In this document: in pieces, positions 26,109-35,620 of the stretch | Numbering within the stretch: position 1 is the stretch's first letter | Layout of the letters: every line of letters starts with the position of its first letter | Assembly (NCBI GenBank): GCA_000403335.2 | Contig: KE159630.1 | Span: forward strand, 247,172-311,171 | From: Lachnospiraceae bacterium MD335 | Lineage (GTDB): Bacteria; Bacillota; Clostridia; Lachnospirales; Lachnospiraceae | Direction: 5' to 3' | DNA: 64,000 nucleotides | Position numbers and translations under genes: made by a program | Notes under the pieces: generated by a model | Databases searched by the model: none | What the model saw: the letters and a program-made list of their open reading frames with translations, nothing else | Told to the model about the DNA's origin: nothing

Positions 26109-27743
26109 ATGCCGATAACTGACATATTAGAGAGAAACTGTAAATTATACGCAAATGACATTTGTCTTGTTGAAATCAATCCTGAGATGAAGGAGACAAG
26201 ACGTGTCACATGGAAAGAGTATGATCTGATAGAGCCTAATCCCGTGACGCATTACCGCAGGGAAATTACGTGGAGTGTGTTTAACGAAAAGGCAAACCGT
26301 TTTGCGAACCTTTTGATTGAGCGGGGCATCAAAAAGGATGACAAGGTGGCAATCCTTTTGATGAACTGTTTGGAATGGCTTCCAATCTATTTTGGAATTT
26401 TAAAAACAGGGGCGCTTGCCGTACCGCTGAATTTCCGTTACGCCTCCGATGAGATTGAATACTGTCTGAACCTTGCTGAAGCGGATGTGCTTGTTTTTGG
26501 ACCGGAGTTTATCGGGCGTGTGGAGGAGATTGCGGATAAAATCAGTAAAAACAGGCTTTTGTTTTTTGTAGGAGACAACTGTCCAAGCTTTGCCGAGGAT
26601 TATACAAGCCATACGGCAAACTGTTCAAGTCAGACACCCATGATACCGTTGACTGATATGGACAATGCAGCGATTTATTTTTCGTCCGGCACGACAGGCT
26701 TTCCCAAAGCAATCCTGCACAATCATGAGAGTCTGATGCATTCGTGCAAGGTTGAGCAGAACCACCACGGACAGACGAAACAGGATGTTTTCTTGTGTAT
26801 CCCGCCTCTTTACCATACCGGCGCGAAGATGCACTGGTTCGGAAGCTTTTTGGAGGGCGCAAAGGCAGTGCTTTTAAAAGGTACGAAGCCCGAATTTATT
26901 TTGGACGCGGTTTCCAAGGAAAAATGTACGATTGTGTGGCTTTTGGTGCCGTGGGCACAGGATATTTTGGATGCCATAGACAGAGGCGACATCAAATTGG
27001 AGAACTACGAGCTTTCACAGTGGCGGCTGATGCATATCGGTGCACAGCCTGTACCGCAAAGCCTGATTCAGCGGTGGAAAAAAGTTTTTCCGCATCATCA
27101 GTATGATACCAACTACGGACTGAGTGAATCAATCGGTCCCGGCTGCGTGCATTTGGGTGTGGAAAATATACATAAAGTCGGTGCAATCGGAAAGGCAGGT
27201 TACGGCTGGGAGGTTAAAATCGTGGACGAAACCGGCAATACGGTGAAGCGCGGTGAGGTCGGTGAGCTTGCGGTCAAGGGACCGGGCGTCATGACCTGTT
27301 ACTACAATGACGAGAAGGCGACTGACGAGGTTTTAAAGGACGGATGGCTTTTTACGGGCGATATGGCGCAGGAGGACGAAGATGGTTTTATCTTCCTTGT
27401 GGACCGGAAAAAGGATGTGGTCATCAGCGGCGGCGAGAACATTTATCCCGTGCAGATTGAAGACTTTCTTCGCACGAATGACAAGGTTAAGGACGTGGCT
27501 GTCATCGGAATACCGGATAAACGGCTCGGTGAGATTACGGCAGCAGTCATTGAAATAAAAGAAGGCATTGAGGCGACAACGCAGGAAATCAATGATTACT
27601 GTATGAAGCTTCCCAAATACAAACGTCCGAGAACCATTATTTTTGCCGACATACCAAGAAATCCGACCGGTAAAATTGAAAAGCCGAAGCTGCGGAAAAT
27701 GTATGGCGGAGAGAGCCTTGTAGCAGCCCAAAACAGAGGGTAG
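26109..27743 (+). CDS. AMP-dependent acyl-CoA synthetase/ligase
   Basis: ANL-superfamily enzyme of 544 residues that activates a carboxylic acid to acyl-AMP and then a thioester. The phosphate-binding loop is IYFSSGTTGFPKA (about residue 195), the adenine motif is YGLSES, the hinge motif is GWLFTGDMAQEDEDGF, and the catalytic lysine is in PTGKIEKPKLR near the C-terminus. Substrate is unknown; medium- or long-chain or aromatic acids are possible. It runs into the PocR-domain gene after only 21 bases, hinting at shared expression. Confidence 0.9.
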   Translation: MPITDILERNCKLYANDICLVEINPEMKETRRVTWKEYDLIEPNPVTHYRREITWSVFNEKANRFANLLIERGIKKDDKVAILLMNCLEWLPIYFGILKTGALAVPLNFRYASDEIEYCLNLAEADVLVFGPEFIGRVEEIADKISKNRLLFFVGDNCPSFAEDYTSHTANCSSQTPMIPLTDMDNAAIYFSSGTTGFPKAILHNHESLMHSCKVEQNHHGQTKQDVFLCIPPLYHTGAKMHWFGSFLEGAKAVLLKGTKPEFILDAVSKEKCTIVWLLVPWAQDILDAIDRGDIKLENYELSQWRLMHIGAQPVPQSLIQRWKKVFPHHQYDTNYGLSESIGPGCVHLGVENIHKVGAIGKAGYGWEVKIVDETGNTVKRGEVGELAVKGPGVMTCYYNDEKATDEVLKDGWLFTGDMAQEDEDGFIFLVDRKKDVVISGGENIYPVQIEDFLRTNDKVKDVAVIGIPDKRLGEITAAVIEIKEGIEATTQEINDYCMKLPKYKRPRTIIFADIPRNPTGKIEKPKLRKMYGGESLVAAQNRG

Positions 27744-27764
27744 CATGTAAATGGGGGTAGAAAC

Positions 27765-29030
27765 ATGAGAGGCATAAAGCTCACGGAGCTTATCGATGTG
27801 AAAATATTGCAGCGGATGCAGGATGCTTTTTCTGAATTCACAGGAATGGCGTCTCTGACGACGGATGAAAAAGGCATACCCGTCACAAAAAGCAGCGGTT
27901 TTACGCATCTGTGCATGGACTTGGTGCGCAAATGCGAAAAAGGCAGGTGCAGATGCGAGGAATGTGACCGAATGGGTGCAATCCATACATATGAGAACGG
28001 AACGCCTACAGTATATACCTGTCATGCGGGGCTGACGGATTATGCTGCGCCGATTATGGTGGATGAATATATGATCGGAAGCGTTATCGGCGGGCAGGTA
28101 CGCAAGGAGCCTTTGGACGAGGCACAGGAGCGTGCGATGGCGCGGGAGTTTGGGATTGATGAAGACGCTTATCTTGAGGCATCACGAAAAATTCATTTTG
28201 TGGATGAGGTACAGATTAAAAGGGCGGCAAAGTTTCTGACGGAGCTTGCGGCGGTGCTGTCCGACATGGCGTATCAGAATTATATTGCGCTGCAAAACAG
28301 CACAAAGCTTGAGCAAATATCAAGAAGTCAGACAAAACGCATGGTGGATATTTATTCCAATATGGAAAAAACATTTTCCCTTTGGATAGAGAGTGCAAAG
28401 CTTTCACTGGCAAATCATGATCCGGAGGCGATGGCAGCCTCTATGGAGGTGTTGGTGAAAAACGGCAACGAAATTTTGGCGGCATTCGGAAATACGGTAG
28501 AGTACGCAAAAATGACAGACAGCGGACTTTCGCTCAAGGAAACGGCATATAATCTTCAGCATATTATCAATGATGCAATAAAAATACAGCGAAAAGTGAT
28601 TCGTGATAAGAGGAACAGGGTTAAAATCAATACGTCCGACGAGATGTCCGTCTGTTTTTTCGGTGATATGGGACGGCTTAAGCAGCTGATGTCAATGCTT
28701 GTGAAAATCGGGAACACCTTTACGCAAGACGGTATAATAGAAATCAATGCATGTACGGAAAAAGTCGATTATGCGGATATGATTGTAATGGAAGTCAAGG
28801 ATGACGGAAACAAACTGCAGGAGAGCGATATTGCGGCATTAAACAAATATATGCAGCATGTAAATATGAACCTGTTAAACTGCACGGAGGAAGAGGAGAA
28901 GTCGCTGTTTATTCTGCGGATGCTGGTGGAGCAGCTTTCCGGAAGAATTCTCTTTGAATCTGCGGCGGACGGCGGAACGGTTACAAGAGTGATTGTACCG
29001 CAGCTGGAAATGAAGCAAATGAGGGATTGA
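27765..29030 (+). CDS. PocR-domain sensor with a degenerate histidine-kinase-like C-terminus
   Basis: 421 residues. The N-terminus (about 5-170) is a PocR ligand-binding domain with the cysteine pattern CEKGRCRCEECDR and YTCHAGL. The C-terminus resembles a histidine kinase ATPase domain, but the N-box reads RLKQLMSMLVKIGNTFT, lacking the conserved Asn, and the G1 box reads DDGNKLQ where DxGxG is expected. No clear phospho-accepting His motif is present. It may therefore sense a ligand and signal by binding, without kinase activity. The GGDEF/EAL gene starts two bases after its stop, so the two form one signalling module. Confidence 0.8.
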   Translation: MRGIKLTELIDVKILQRMQDAFSEFTGMASLTTDEKGIPVTKSSGFTHLCMDLVRKCEKGRCRCEECDRMGAIHTYENGTPTVYTCHAGLTDYAAPIMVDEYMIGSVIGGQVRKEPLDEAQERAMAREFGIDEDAYLEASRKIHFVDEVQIKRAAKFLTELAAVLSDMAYQNYIALQNSTKLEQISRSQTKRMVDIYSNMEKTFSLWIESAKLSLANHDPEAMAASMEVLVKNGNEILAAFGNTVEYAKMTDSGLSLKETAYNLQHIINDAIKIQRKVIRDKRNRVKINTSDEMSVCFFGDMGRLKQLMSMLVKIGNTFTQDGIIEINACTEKVDYADMIVMEVKDDGNKLQESDIAALNKYMQHVNMNLLNCTEEEEKSLFILRMLVEQLSGRILFESAADGGTVTRVIVPQLEMKQMRD

Positions 29031-29031
29031 T

Positions 29032-30690
29032 ATGATGGTTGATGCAAAGAACTATGCGGATGCAATGGATCAATTTCATATACGGATTGCAAATGTCTGC
29101 GAGTTGGATTCTCCTGAAATCGCAAGTGCGTTAGATGCAGTCTGCAAGGTTTTGCGCGTGGCAAAGATTGACATGCGCTGCTATGACGCCATAAGTTTGG
29201 CGAAACGTAAAAACGGCAGATGCATTCTGCTATATAACGGCGCCAAACCTGATGAAAGCGCGGTTTTTATTAAGCGTGAGAGTACAGACAGAGGAAATGT
29301 GGTTATTTACAGCTTTTATAAAACGGATGACGGCATGGAATGGGGAGAGGAGGAGCTTGATAAAATTAAGGTTCTTCAGACCTGTCTTTTTGCCTATAAT
29401 GCAAGAGTACGGCTTGCGCAGATTGCAGATCAGTTTACGTTTCATGATACGCAGCTTGGCATGTATAACCTGAATTTTTTCATGAAACACGCGGGTATGC
29501 TGCTTGCGGAAGGCGTGGTGGAGCAATATGGCGTCTGCTATTTTAATCTAAAGCACTTTTCCGTGGTCAACCAACGGTTTGGCAGGGAAAAGGGCACTAG
29601 AATCATGGTGGAATATATTGAACAGCTTGAGGAGCTATTGGAAGATACAGAACTGGTGTGTAGAATTGGCGGCGATAATTTTATCGTGCTGTTTCGAAAG
29701 GAAAAGCTTGACCTCATTATCCGGCATATGAAAGGGCTTGAGATTGATACGGAAGATGAAGGAGAAAGCGCGTTTGTATCTGCCGTGGCGGGGTATTATA
29801 TGGCGGATAAAACAGTTCATTACCCGTCGGATTTAATGGATCGGGCAAATGTGGCGATGAATGTGGCAAAGCACAGCAATACGACGGACAGGGTATTTTA
29901 CGATGATGCGCTGCTTGCGCTGTCAAATGAGCGCAAACAGATTGAGACGATGTTTCCTGATGCGATACGCAACGAGGAATTTAGAGTGTACTATCAGCCG
30001 AAAGTGTTTATGAAGGATTATAAGCTCAAGGGCGCCGAGGCGCTCTGCCGCTGGTATCACGAGGGTAAAATTGTTGCACCTGATAAGTTTATACCGGTGC
30101 TGGAGCAGAGTAAGGACATCTGTGACCTTGACTTTTATATGTTGGACCATGTGTGTGCCGATATACGGCGCTGGCTGGATGAGGGCAGGCGTGTTGTGAA
30201 GGTATCGGTAAACCTTTCAAGATGTCATTTGGGAAACAGTCATCTTTTGCAGAGTATTCTTGATACCATAGACCGGCACAATGTTCCGCATGAGTATATT
30301 GAAATCGAGCTTACGGAGACGACCACGGATGTCAGCTTTAACGATTTAAAGGACATGGTTAACGGCTTGCGGGAGCACGGAATTAGTACGTCCGTGGACG
30401 ATTTCGGTGTGGGATATTCGTCATTTAATTTAATCCGCGAAATTCCGTGGAACGTTATCAAGATTGACAAAAGTTTTCTGCATGACGAGGGGGATGAGCT
30501 TTCGGGCAAAAACCGTGCCATGCTCAAATATGTTATTGCCATAGCGCAGGAGATGGGAATGGTGACAATCTGCGAGGGTGTGGAGACGATTGAGCAGATA
30601 CGGCTTTTGAAAGAATACGGCTGCTTTATGGCGCAGGGCTTTTACTTTGATAAACCGATGCCGCGGGAGCAGTTTGAGGAGAAACTTTAA
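29032..30690 (+). CDS. GGDEF-EAL protein, probable c-di-GMP phosphodiesterase
   Basis: 552 residues without membrane helices. After an N-terminal segment of about 135 residues comes a GGDEF domain whose signature is GGDNF (about residue 212), so cyclase activity is doubtful. The EAL domain keeps the catalytic set: AEALCRW, the ELTET metal site, DDFGVGYSS, KIDKSF and EGVET, then QGFYFDKPM. It should hydrolyse c-di-GMP, which controls motility and adhesion in clostridia. Placed directly after the PocR sensor, its activity is likely tuned by that protein. Confidence 0.92.
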   Translation: MMVDAKNYADAMDQFHIRIANVCELDSPEIASALDAVCKVLRVAKIDMRCYDAISLAKRKNGRCILLYNGAKPDESAVFIKRESTDRGNVVIYSFYKTDDGMEWGEEELDKIKVLQTCLFAYNARVRLAQIADQFTFHDTQLGMYNLNFFMKHAGMLLAEGVVEQYGVCYFNLKHFSVVNQRFGREKGTRIMVEYIEQLEELLEDTELVCRIGGDNFIVLFRKEKLDLIIRHMKGLEIDTEDEGESAFVSAVAGYYMADKTVHYPSDLMDRANVAMNVAKHSNTTDRVFYDDALLALSNERKQIETMFPDAIRNEEFRVYYQPKVFMKDYKLKGAEALCRWYHEGKIVAPDKFIPVLEQSKDICDLDFYMLDHVCADIRRWLDEGRRVVKVSVNLSRCHLGNSHLLQSILDTIDRHNVPHEYIEIELTETTTDVSFNDLKDMVNGLREHGISTSVDDFGVGYSSFNLIREIPWNVIKIDKSFLHDEGDELSGKNRAMLKYVIAIAQEMGMVTICEGVETIEQIRLLKEYGCFMAQGFYFDKPMPREQFEEKL

Positions 30691-30709
30691 AAAAGCAGGG
30701 AGACCTTTT

Positions 30710-32050
30710 ATGGACTTGTTTGAATATATGAGAAATACGGCAAAGGAGAAAGAATCTCCGCTTGCCTCGCGGATTAGACCTGCCACGCTTGATGAGGTGG
30801 TAGGTCAATCGCATATTATCGGAAAGGATAAGCTTTTGTACCGTGCAATCAAGGCGGATAAGCTTAGCTCCATTCTGTTTTACGGACCGCCCGGAACGGG
30901 AAAAACGACGCTTGCGCAGGTGATTGCAAACACCACAAGCGCTGATTTTGTGCAGATTAACGCAACCTCCGCGGGGAAAAAGGATATGGAGGAGGTTGTG
31001 AACCGGGCAAAGGAAACGCTTGCCATGTACGCAAGACGCACGATTTTGTTTATTGACGAGATACACCGCTTTAACAAGGGGCAGCAGGATTATCTTTTGC
31101 CGTTTGTTGAGGACGGTACGGTGATCTTAATCGGCGCGACTACGGAAAATCCGTATTTTGAAGTAAATTCTGCGCTGATTTCGCGTTCCGTTGTGTTTGA
31201 ATTAAAGCCGCTTGCAAGAGAGGACATCAAAGAGCTGATAAAGCGTGCGGTTTACGATAAGGAAAAAGGAATGGGGAGCTTTGACGCGGAGATTGACGAG
31301 GAGGCGCTTTCCTTTCTTGCCGACGTTTCAGGAGGAGATGCAAGACATGCGCTCAACGCGGTGGAGCTTGGCGTTATGACGACGCAGCGCAGCGCCGACG
31401 GGAAAATCCACATTAATATCGGCGTGGCGCAGGAGTGTATTCAGAGGCGCCGCGTGATGTACGACAAAAACGGCGATAACCATTACGATACGATTTCGGC
31501 ATTTATTAAGAGTATGCGGGGGTCCGACCCGGACGCAGCGGTTTATTATCTTGCAAAAATGCTGCACGCGGGCGAGGACGTGAAGTTTATTGCACGCCGC
31601 ATTATGATTTGCGCATCGGAGGACGTGGGAAATGCAGACCCGCAGGCTCTGAATGTGGCGGTAAGTGCGTCGCTTGCAGTCGAGCGCATCGGAATGCCGG
31701 AGGCGCAGATTGTTTTGTCGCAGGCGGCAATCTATGTTGCGTGCGCGCCGAAAAGCAATGCGGCATGCAACGCAATTTTTGCAGCGGGCGAGGAAGTGAA
31801 AAGAAGCGGCAATCTGCCGGTACCGCCGCACTTGCAGGACGCGCACTATAAGGGAGCCGCAAAGCTTGGACGCGGTACGGGCTACAAATACGCGCACGAC
31901 TATCCCAACCATTATGTGGAGCAGCAGTATCTTCCGTATGAGCTAAAAGGGGAGACGTATTACGAGCCTTCGTGGAACGGATATGAGGCGAAAATCAGAG
32001 AACACATGAAACGCATCAAGAGCGAGGCGGAAAAAATAGAGAATGGTTAA
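30710..32050 (+). CDS. rarA: Replication-associated recombination protein A (RarA/MgsA)
   Basis: AAA+ clamp-loader-like ATPase of 446 residues acting at stalled forks. Seen: RPATLDEVVGQSHI, Walker A GPPGTGKTTLA, Walker B ILFIDEIHRFNKGQQD, sensor GATTENPYF, and the C-terminal tetramerisation domain ending in YLPYELKGETYYEPSWNG. ATG at 30710 is chosen for the start MDLFEYMR and for CAGGGAGA upstream; a longer frame overlaps the EAL gene. Confidence 0.95.
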   Translation: MDLFEYMRNTAKEKESPLASRIRPATLDEVVGQSHIIGKDKLLYRAIKADKLSSILFYGPPGTGKTTLAQVIANTTSADFVQINATSAGKKDMEEVVNRAKETLAMYARRTILFIDEIHRFNKGQQDYLLPFVEDGTVILIGATTENPYFEVNSALISRSVVFELKPLAREDIKELIKRAVYDKEKGMGSFDAEIDEEALSFLADVSGGDARHALNAVELGVMTTQRSADGKIHINIGVAQECIQRRRVMYDKNGDNHYDTISAFIKSMRGSDPDAAVYYLAKMLHAGEDVKFIARRIMICASEDVGNADPQALNVAVSASLAVERIGMPEAQIVLSQAAIYVACAPKSNAACNAIFAAGEEVKRSGNLPVPPHLQDAHYKGAAKLGRGTGYKYAHDYPNHYVEQQYLPYELKGETYYEPSWNGYEAKIREHMKRIKSEAEKIENG

Positions 32051-32065
32051 AGGTACTTTTAAGCA

Positions 32066-32090
32066 GACCTTAGCATTTACTGCTAAGGTC
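32066..32090 (+). terminator. 10-bp perfect hairpin after rarA
   Basis: GACCTTAGCA (32066-32075) and TGCTAAGGTC (32081-32090) pair around TTTAC, 15 bases after rarA, followed by GTAAGAAAGCG and no T-run. The loop resembles that of the hairpin at 35498-35520 before rho. Confidence 0.5.
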
Positions 32091-32123
32091 GTAAGAAAGC
32101 GTAACGCAGTGAAAGCAATATGA

Positions 32124-32639
32124 CTAAAAAAGCGCCTGCATTAAATATTTGTAGATTTCTTCATTTTTATTGTACCACCCGTCACACACGGCTTCCGCCA
32201 TCTCTTCGGTAGGGACAGAGAGCCTGATATTGACAAGCTCAATGTCCTTTTCTTTTGCAATAAGCTGTGCCTCAAACTCACCGGAAACGGACTTGTAGTA
32301 GTTTGCCGTGATAGAAGCTTCGTTTTTCAGCTCCAAATGTTTTTCCGCAAGAAACGTGTCAATGTCGTGCTGAATGGCATCGCTGATGCGGTTTCCAAAA
32401 TAGGACAGGGTGTTTTGCCCCTCCTGCGTAATTGAGTAATATGTGCGGTTCATGGAGGTATCAGCCTTTATCAGCTCCGTGTCAAGCAAATCCGAGATGA
32501 CCTGCTGGAGCGTCATGTAGTTTGTATATTCCTTTTCAAGGATAAAGCCGCTGATTTGCGCGTTGGTCAGCTTAAATTTCACTTTGTCCAGCATGTACAG
32601 GACAATCAGTTTATAAAGCGTCGATGGGTCTTGCGTCAT
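32124..32639 (-). CDS. DUF4364 winged-helix protein
   Basis: 171 residues starting TQDPSTLYKLIVLYMLDKV, a pattern I associate with DUF4364, a Firmicute family with a winged-helix N-terminus (residues 1-80) and a small alpha/beta C-terminus. Probably a DNA-binding regulator; target unknown. It is downstream of malic enzyme on the same strand with a 25-base gap, so the two may be co-transcribed. Confidence 0.8.
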   Translation of the reverse strand: MTQDPSTLYKLIVLYMLDKVKFKLTNAQISGFILEKEYTNYMTLQQVISDLLDTELIKADTSMNRTYYSITQEGQNTLSYFGNRISDAIQHDIDTFLAEKHLELKNEASITANYYKSVSGEFEAQLIAKEKDIELVNIRLSVPTEEMAEAVCDGWYNKNEEIYKYLMQALF

Positions 32640-32664
32640 GAAAATTCCTGCCTTTCATCATTTC

Positions 32665-33816
32665 CTATACAATATGGGATTTTACTGCCTCCGCGACAAG
32701 TTCTGCAACCTTAGGATTGAACGCCTCGGGCATAATATTGTCCTCGTTTAACTCGTCCTCAGGTACAAGACCTGCGATTGCATTCGCGGCAGCAAGCTTC
32801 ATTTCCTCCGTAATCTGTGTGGCACGTCCTTCCAGCGCACCTTTAAAGATACCAGGGAACGCAACCACGTTGTTGACCTGATTGGGAAAATCGCTTCTTC
32901 CGGTACCGACTACCCTTGCGCCCGCAGCTTTCGCCACATCCGGCATAATTTCAGGAGTGGGATTTGCCATCGCAAATAAAATGGAATCGGGCGCCATTGA
33001 TTTTACCATTTCGGCTGTTACAATATTCGGGGCGGAAACGCCTACAAAAATATCCGCGCCCTTCAACGCGTCGGCAAGAGAGCCTGTCTCGTTATTGGGA
33101 TTTGTCAGCTTTGCCATTTTTTCCTGCATCCAGTTAAGACCCTGTGTCGAAGTGGAAACAATGCCGACCTTATCGCACATAATCACGTTTTCAAAACCGT
33201 ACGTAAGCAGAAGCTTCGTAATCGCAACACCTGCGCTGCCTGCGCCGTTTACGACCACCTTACACTGTTCCTTTTGCTTTTTCACAACCTTGAGTGCATT
33301 GATGATGCCTGCGAGCACCACAATCGCCGTTCCGTGCTGATCATCGTGGAACACGGGAATATCAAGGATTTCTTTTAAACGTTCCTCAATCTCAAAACAG
33401 CGCGGTGCGCTGATGTCCTCAAGATTAATGCCGCCGTACGCAGGTGCAAGCCATGTAACCGCTTTGATGATTTCCTCGGTGTCCTGTGTGTCAAGGCAGA
33501 TTGGAACCGCGTTTACGCCGCCAAATTCCTTAAAAAGAACGGCTTTTCCCTCCATAACGGGCATTGCCGCGTAAGGTCCGATATTGCCAAGTCCCAAAAC
33601 CGCGCTTCCGTCAGAAACGACGGCTACGGTGTTTGCCTTCATTGTATACTGATAAGCGGCATCTTTATTTTCAGCGATTACCTTGCAGGGTTCCGCAACG
33701 CCGGGGGTGTAGGCGAGCGAAAGCGCCTCTCTTGATTTTACCGGAGTTTTCGATACGGTTTCGAGTTTTCCGTTCCATTCCTTGTGAAGTGCAAGTGCTT
33801 TTTCCTGAAGTGTCAT
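32665..33816 (-). CDS. NAD(P)-dependent malic enzyme
   Basis: 383 residues; oxidatively decarboxylates malate to pyruvate and CO2. Signatures include SLAYTPGVAEPC near the N-terminus, SDGSAVLGLGNIG for the nucleotide-binding region, VFHDDQHGTA, and the second Rossmann GAGSAGVAITKLL. Short form without a phosphotransacetylase domain. GGAGACTTTACAT lies before the ATG. The divergent 227-base region upstream carries TTCGCAATAAAG and TTCGTAATAAAG as direct repeats (about 33913-33949), possible operators for this gene or the MATE gene. Confidence 0.94.
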   Translation of the reverse strand: MTLQEKALALHKEWNGKLETVSKTPVKSREALSLAYTPGVAEPCKVIAENKDAAYQYTMKANTVAVVSDGSAVLGLGNIGPYAAMPVMEGKAVLFKEFGGVNAVPICLDTQDTEEIIKAVTWLAPAYGGINLEDISAPRCFEIEERLKEILDIPVFHDDQHGTAIVVLAGIINALKVVKKQKEQCKVVVNGAGSAGVAITKLLLTYGFENVIMCDKVGIVSTSTQGLNWMQEKMAKLTNPNNETGSLADALKGADIFVGVSAPNIVTAEMVKSMAPDSILFAMANPTPEIMPDVAKAAGARVVGTGRSDFPNQVNNVVAFPGIFKGALEGRATQITEEMKLAAANAIAGLVPEDELNEDNIMPEAFNPKVAELVAEAVKSHIV

Positions 33817-34043
33817 ATGTAAAGTCTCCTATCTAAAATAATTTTTTGGATTGAATTTAATAAAGTTTTGTATGAAATTCTTCTTATATTAATGTATAAT
33901 AAATTTGGAGACTTCGCAATAAAGAATTCAATGCATTTCGTAATAAAGTCAAAAATTTCTTCTTTTTATGGAAAATTCAGAAAATTTTCAATTACCTGAA
34001 CCAGTAACACTTATGGATGAAACAAAAAATGGAGGATTACAGA

Positions 34044-35417
34044 ATGAAAACAATGAGTTATGAAGAAAAATACAAAATGATGACGGAAACGCCTGTTAAT
34101 CGGCTGATTCCCAGGCTGGCAGTACCAACGATTATCAGTATGCTGACTACCTCCATATATAATATGGCGGACACGTTTTTCGTAAGTCAGTTGAGTACAA
34201 GCGCTTCCGGAGCGGTCGGGGTGAACTTTTCCCTAATGGCAATGATTCAGGCGATTGGATTTACGCTTGGTATGGGAAGTGGAAATTATATGTCCAGAAT
34301 GCTGGGTGCAAAAGAACAGGGAAGGGCGCAGAACGCATGCTCCACAGCGGTATACACAGCCTTTGTCCTTGGACTGGTTTTGGCGGTTTTCGGAATTTCC
34401 AACATTGACTGGCTGGTCCAGGCGCTTGGCGCAACGCAGACCATTGCCCCCTACGCTAAGGATTACGGCAGATACATATTGCTTGCGGCTCCCTATATGA
34501 CGGTTTCGTTTGTGTTTAACAATCATCTGCGCTCTCAGGGAAATGCCGCGCTTTCGATGATCGGTATTACAACCGGCGGTATCCTGAATGTGATTTTGGA
34601 TCCTGTTTTGATATTTGGACTTGACATGGGTATTTCAGGAGCGGCAATTGCCACAATTTTCAGTCAGTTTGTCAGCTTTATGATTTTGCTTACGCTGGTT
34701 ATCCGTTCCAAAAATGTATTAAAACCTCTGCCGCATTATTTTACGTTTCAGGGATGGGTGTACAAGGAAATTCTTGCTGCCGGTATGCCGACGCTTGGCA
34801 GACAGGGACTGGCAAGCGCGGCGTCTGTTCTTTTGAATGTGGCGGCATCCGGCTTTGGAGATGCGGCGGTAGCGGCAATGTCGATTGTCACACGAATTAT
34901 GATGTTTATCAATTCCGCGCTGATTGGTTTCGGACAGGGATTTCAGCCTGTGTGCGGATTTAATTTCGGAGCGGGGCGGTATGATCGCGTATTGGAGGCA
35001 TATTTTTTCTGCCGGCGTGTAGCCTTTGTATTTTTGCTGACGATGGGAGTAATCATGTTTGCAATATCCACACCGATGATGCACCTGTTTCGAAAGGATG
35101 ACGCGGAGGTAATCCGCATTGGCTCGGCTGCCTTGAAGATGCAATGCTGTCTGCTCCCGTTCCAGTCCTATGTTATCATGGGAAATATGCTGGCGCAGTC
35201 AATCGGTTACAGCTTTCGTGCCACCCTTACCGCAGTCAGCAAGCAGGGATTGTTTTTTGTACCGGCAATTTTGATACTGCCAAGGCTTTTTGGCGTGACA
35301 GGGCTTGAGCTGGCGCAGCCCGTGGCGGATGCGCTTACGTTTATGCTGACCTGGGTGGTCATTACGATGGTGGTAAAAGAGCTTCGCAGGATGGTGCAGA
35401 AAGATGCGGACGAATGA
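34044..35417 (+). CDS. MATE family multidrug/cation antiporter
   Basis: 457 residues with about 12 membrane helices. N-terminal PVNRLIPRLAVPTIISMLTT and YNMADTFFVSQL, and the mid-protein GFGQGFQPVCGFNFGAGRYDRV are typical of MATE exporters. The ATG at 34044 follows TGGAGGATTACAG; an in-frame ATG at 34017 has no ribosome site. Substrate unknown. Divergent from malic enzyme. Confidence 0.92.
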   Translation: MKTMSYEEKYKMMTETPVNRLIPRLAVPTIISMLTTSIYNMADTFFVSQLSTSASGAVGVNFSLMAMIQAIGFTLGMGSGNYMSRMLGAKEQGRAQNACSTAVYTAFVLGLVLAVFGISNIDWLVQALGATQTIAPYAKDYGRYILLAAPYMTVSFVFNNHLRSQGNAALSMIGITTGGILNVILDPVLIFGLDMGISGAAIATIFSQFVSFMILLTLVIRSKNVLKPLPHYFTFQGWVYKEILAAGMPTLGRQGLASAASVLLNVAASGFGDAAVAAMSIVTRIMMFINSALIGFGQGFQPVCGFNFGAGRYDRVLEAYFFCRRVAFVFLLTMGVIMFAISTPMMHLFRKDDAEVIRIGSAALKMQCCLLPFQSYVIMGNMLAQSIGYSFRATLTAVSKQGLFFVPAILILPRLFGVTGLELAQPVADALTFMLTWVVITMVVKELRRMVQKDADE

Positions 35418-35497
35418 CAAAAATTTTTCTTCCTATTTTTGAGAAAATGAGTTATAATGTGATTGAATATAAAATTAAGTGTAATTGTTCAGATCAG

Positions 35498-35520
35498 CGC
35501 TGCGCATTTGCTGCGCAGTG
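35498..35520 (+). promoter_or_regulatory. Hairpin in the rho leader
   Basis: CGCTGCGCA (35498-35506) pairs with TGCGCAGTG (35512-35520, one wobble pair) around TTTGC. It lies 101 bases before the rho start in a leader of about 200 bases. It might serve as the upstream gene's end or as part of rho autoregulation. No T-run follows. Confidence 0.4.
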
Positions 35521-35620
35521 CGTAAGGACGCCTGAATTAAAATTCTAGTAGCTGTATCTTTATGTAGCAGAAGCATTTCAGAACAGTTTTTCCCATTTAT
35601 ATATTTTTTAGGAGGCATTC

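Noticed and set aside
30626-31066. Minus-strand frame opposite rarA
   Set aside because: Lies against conserved RarA codons, with no homology or initiation signal.
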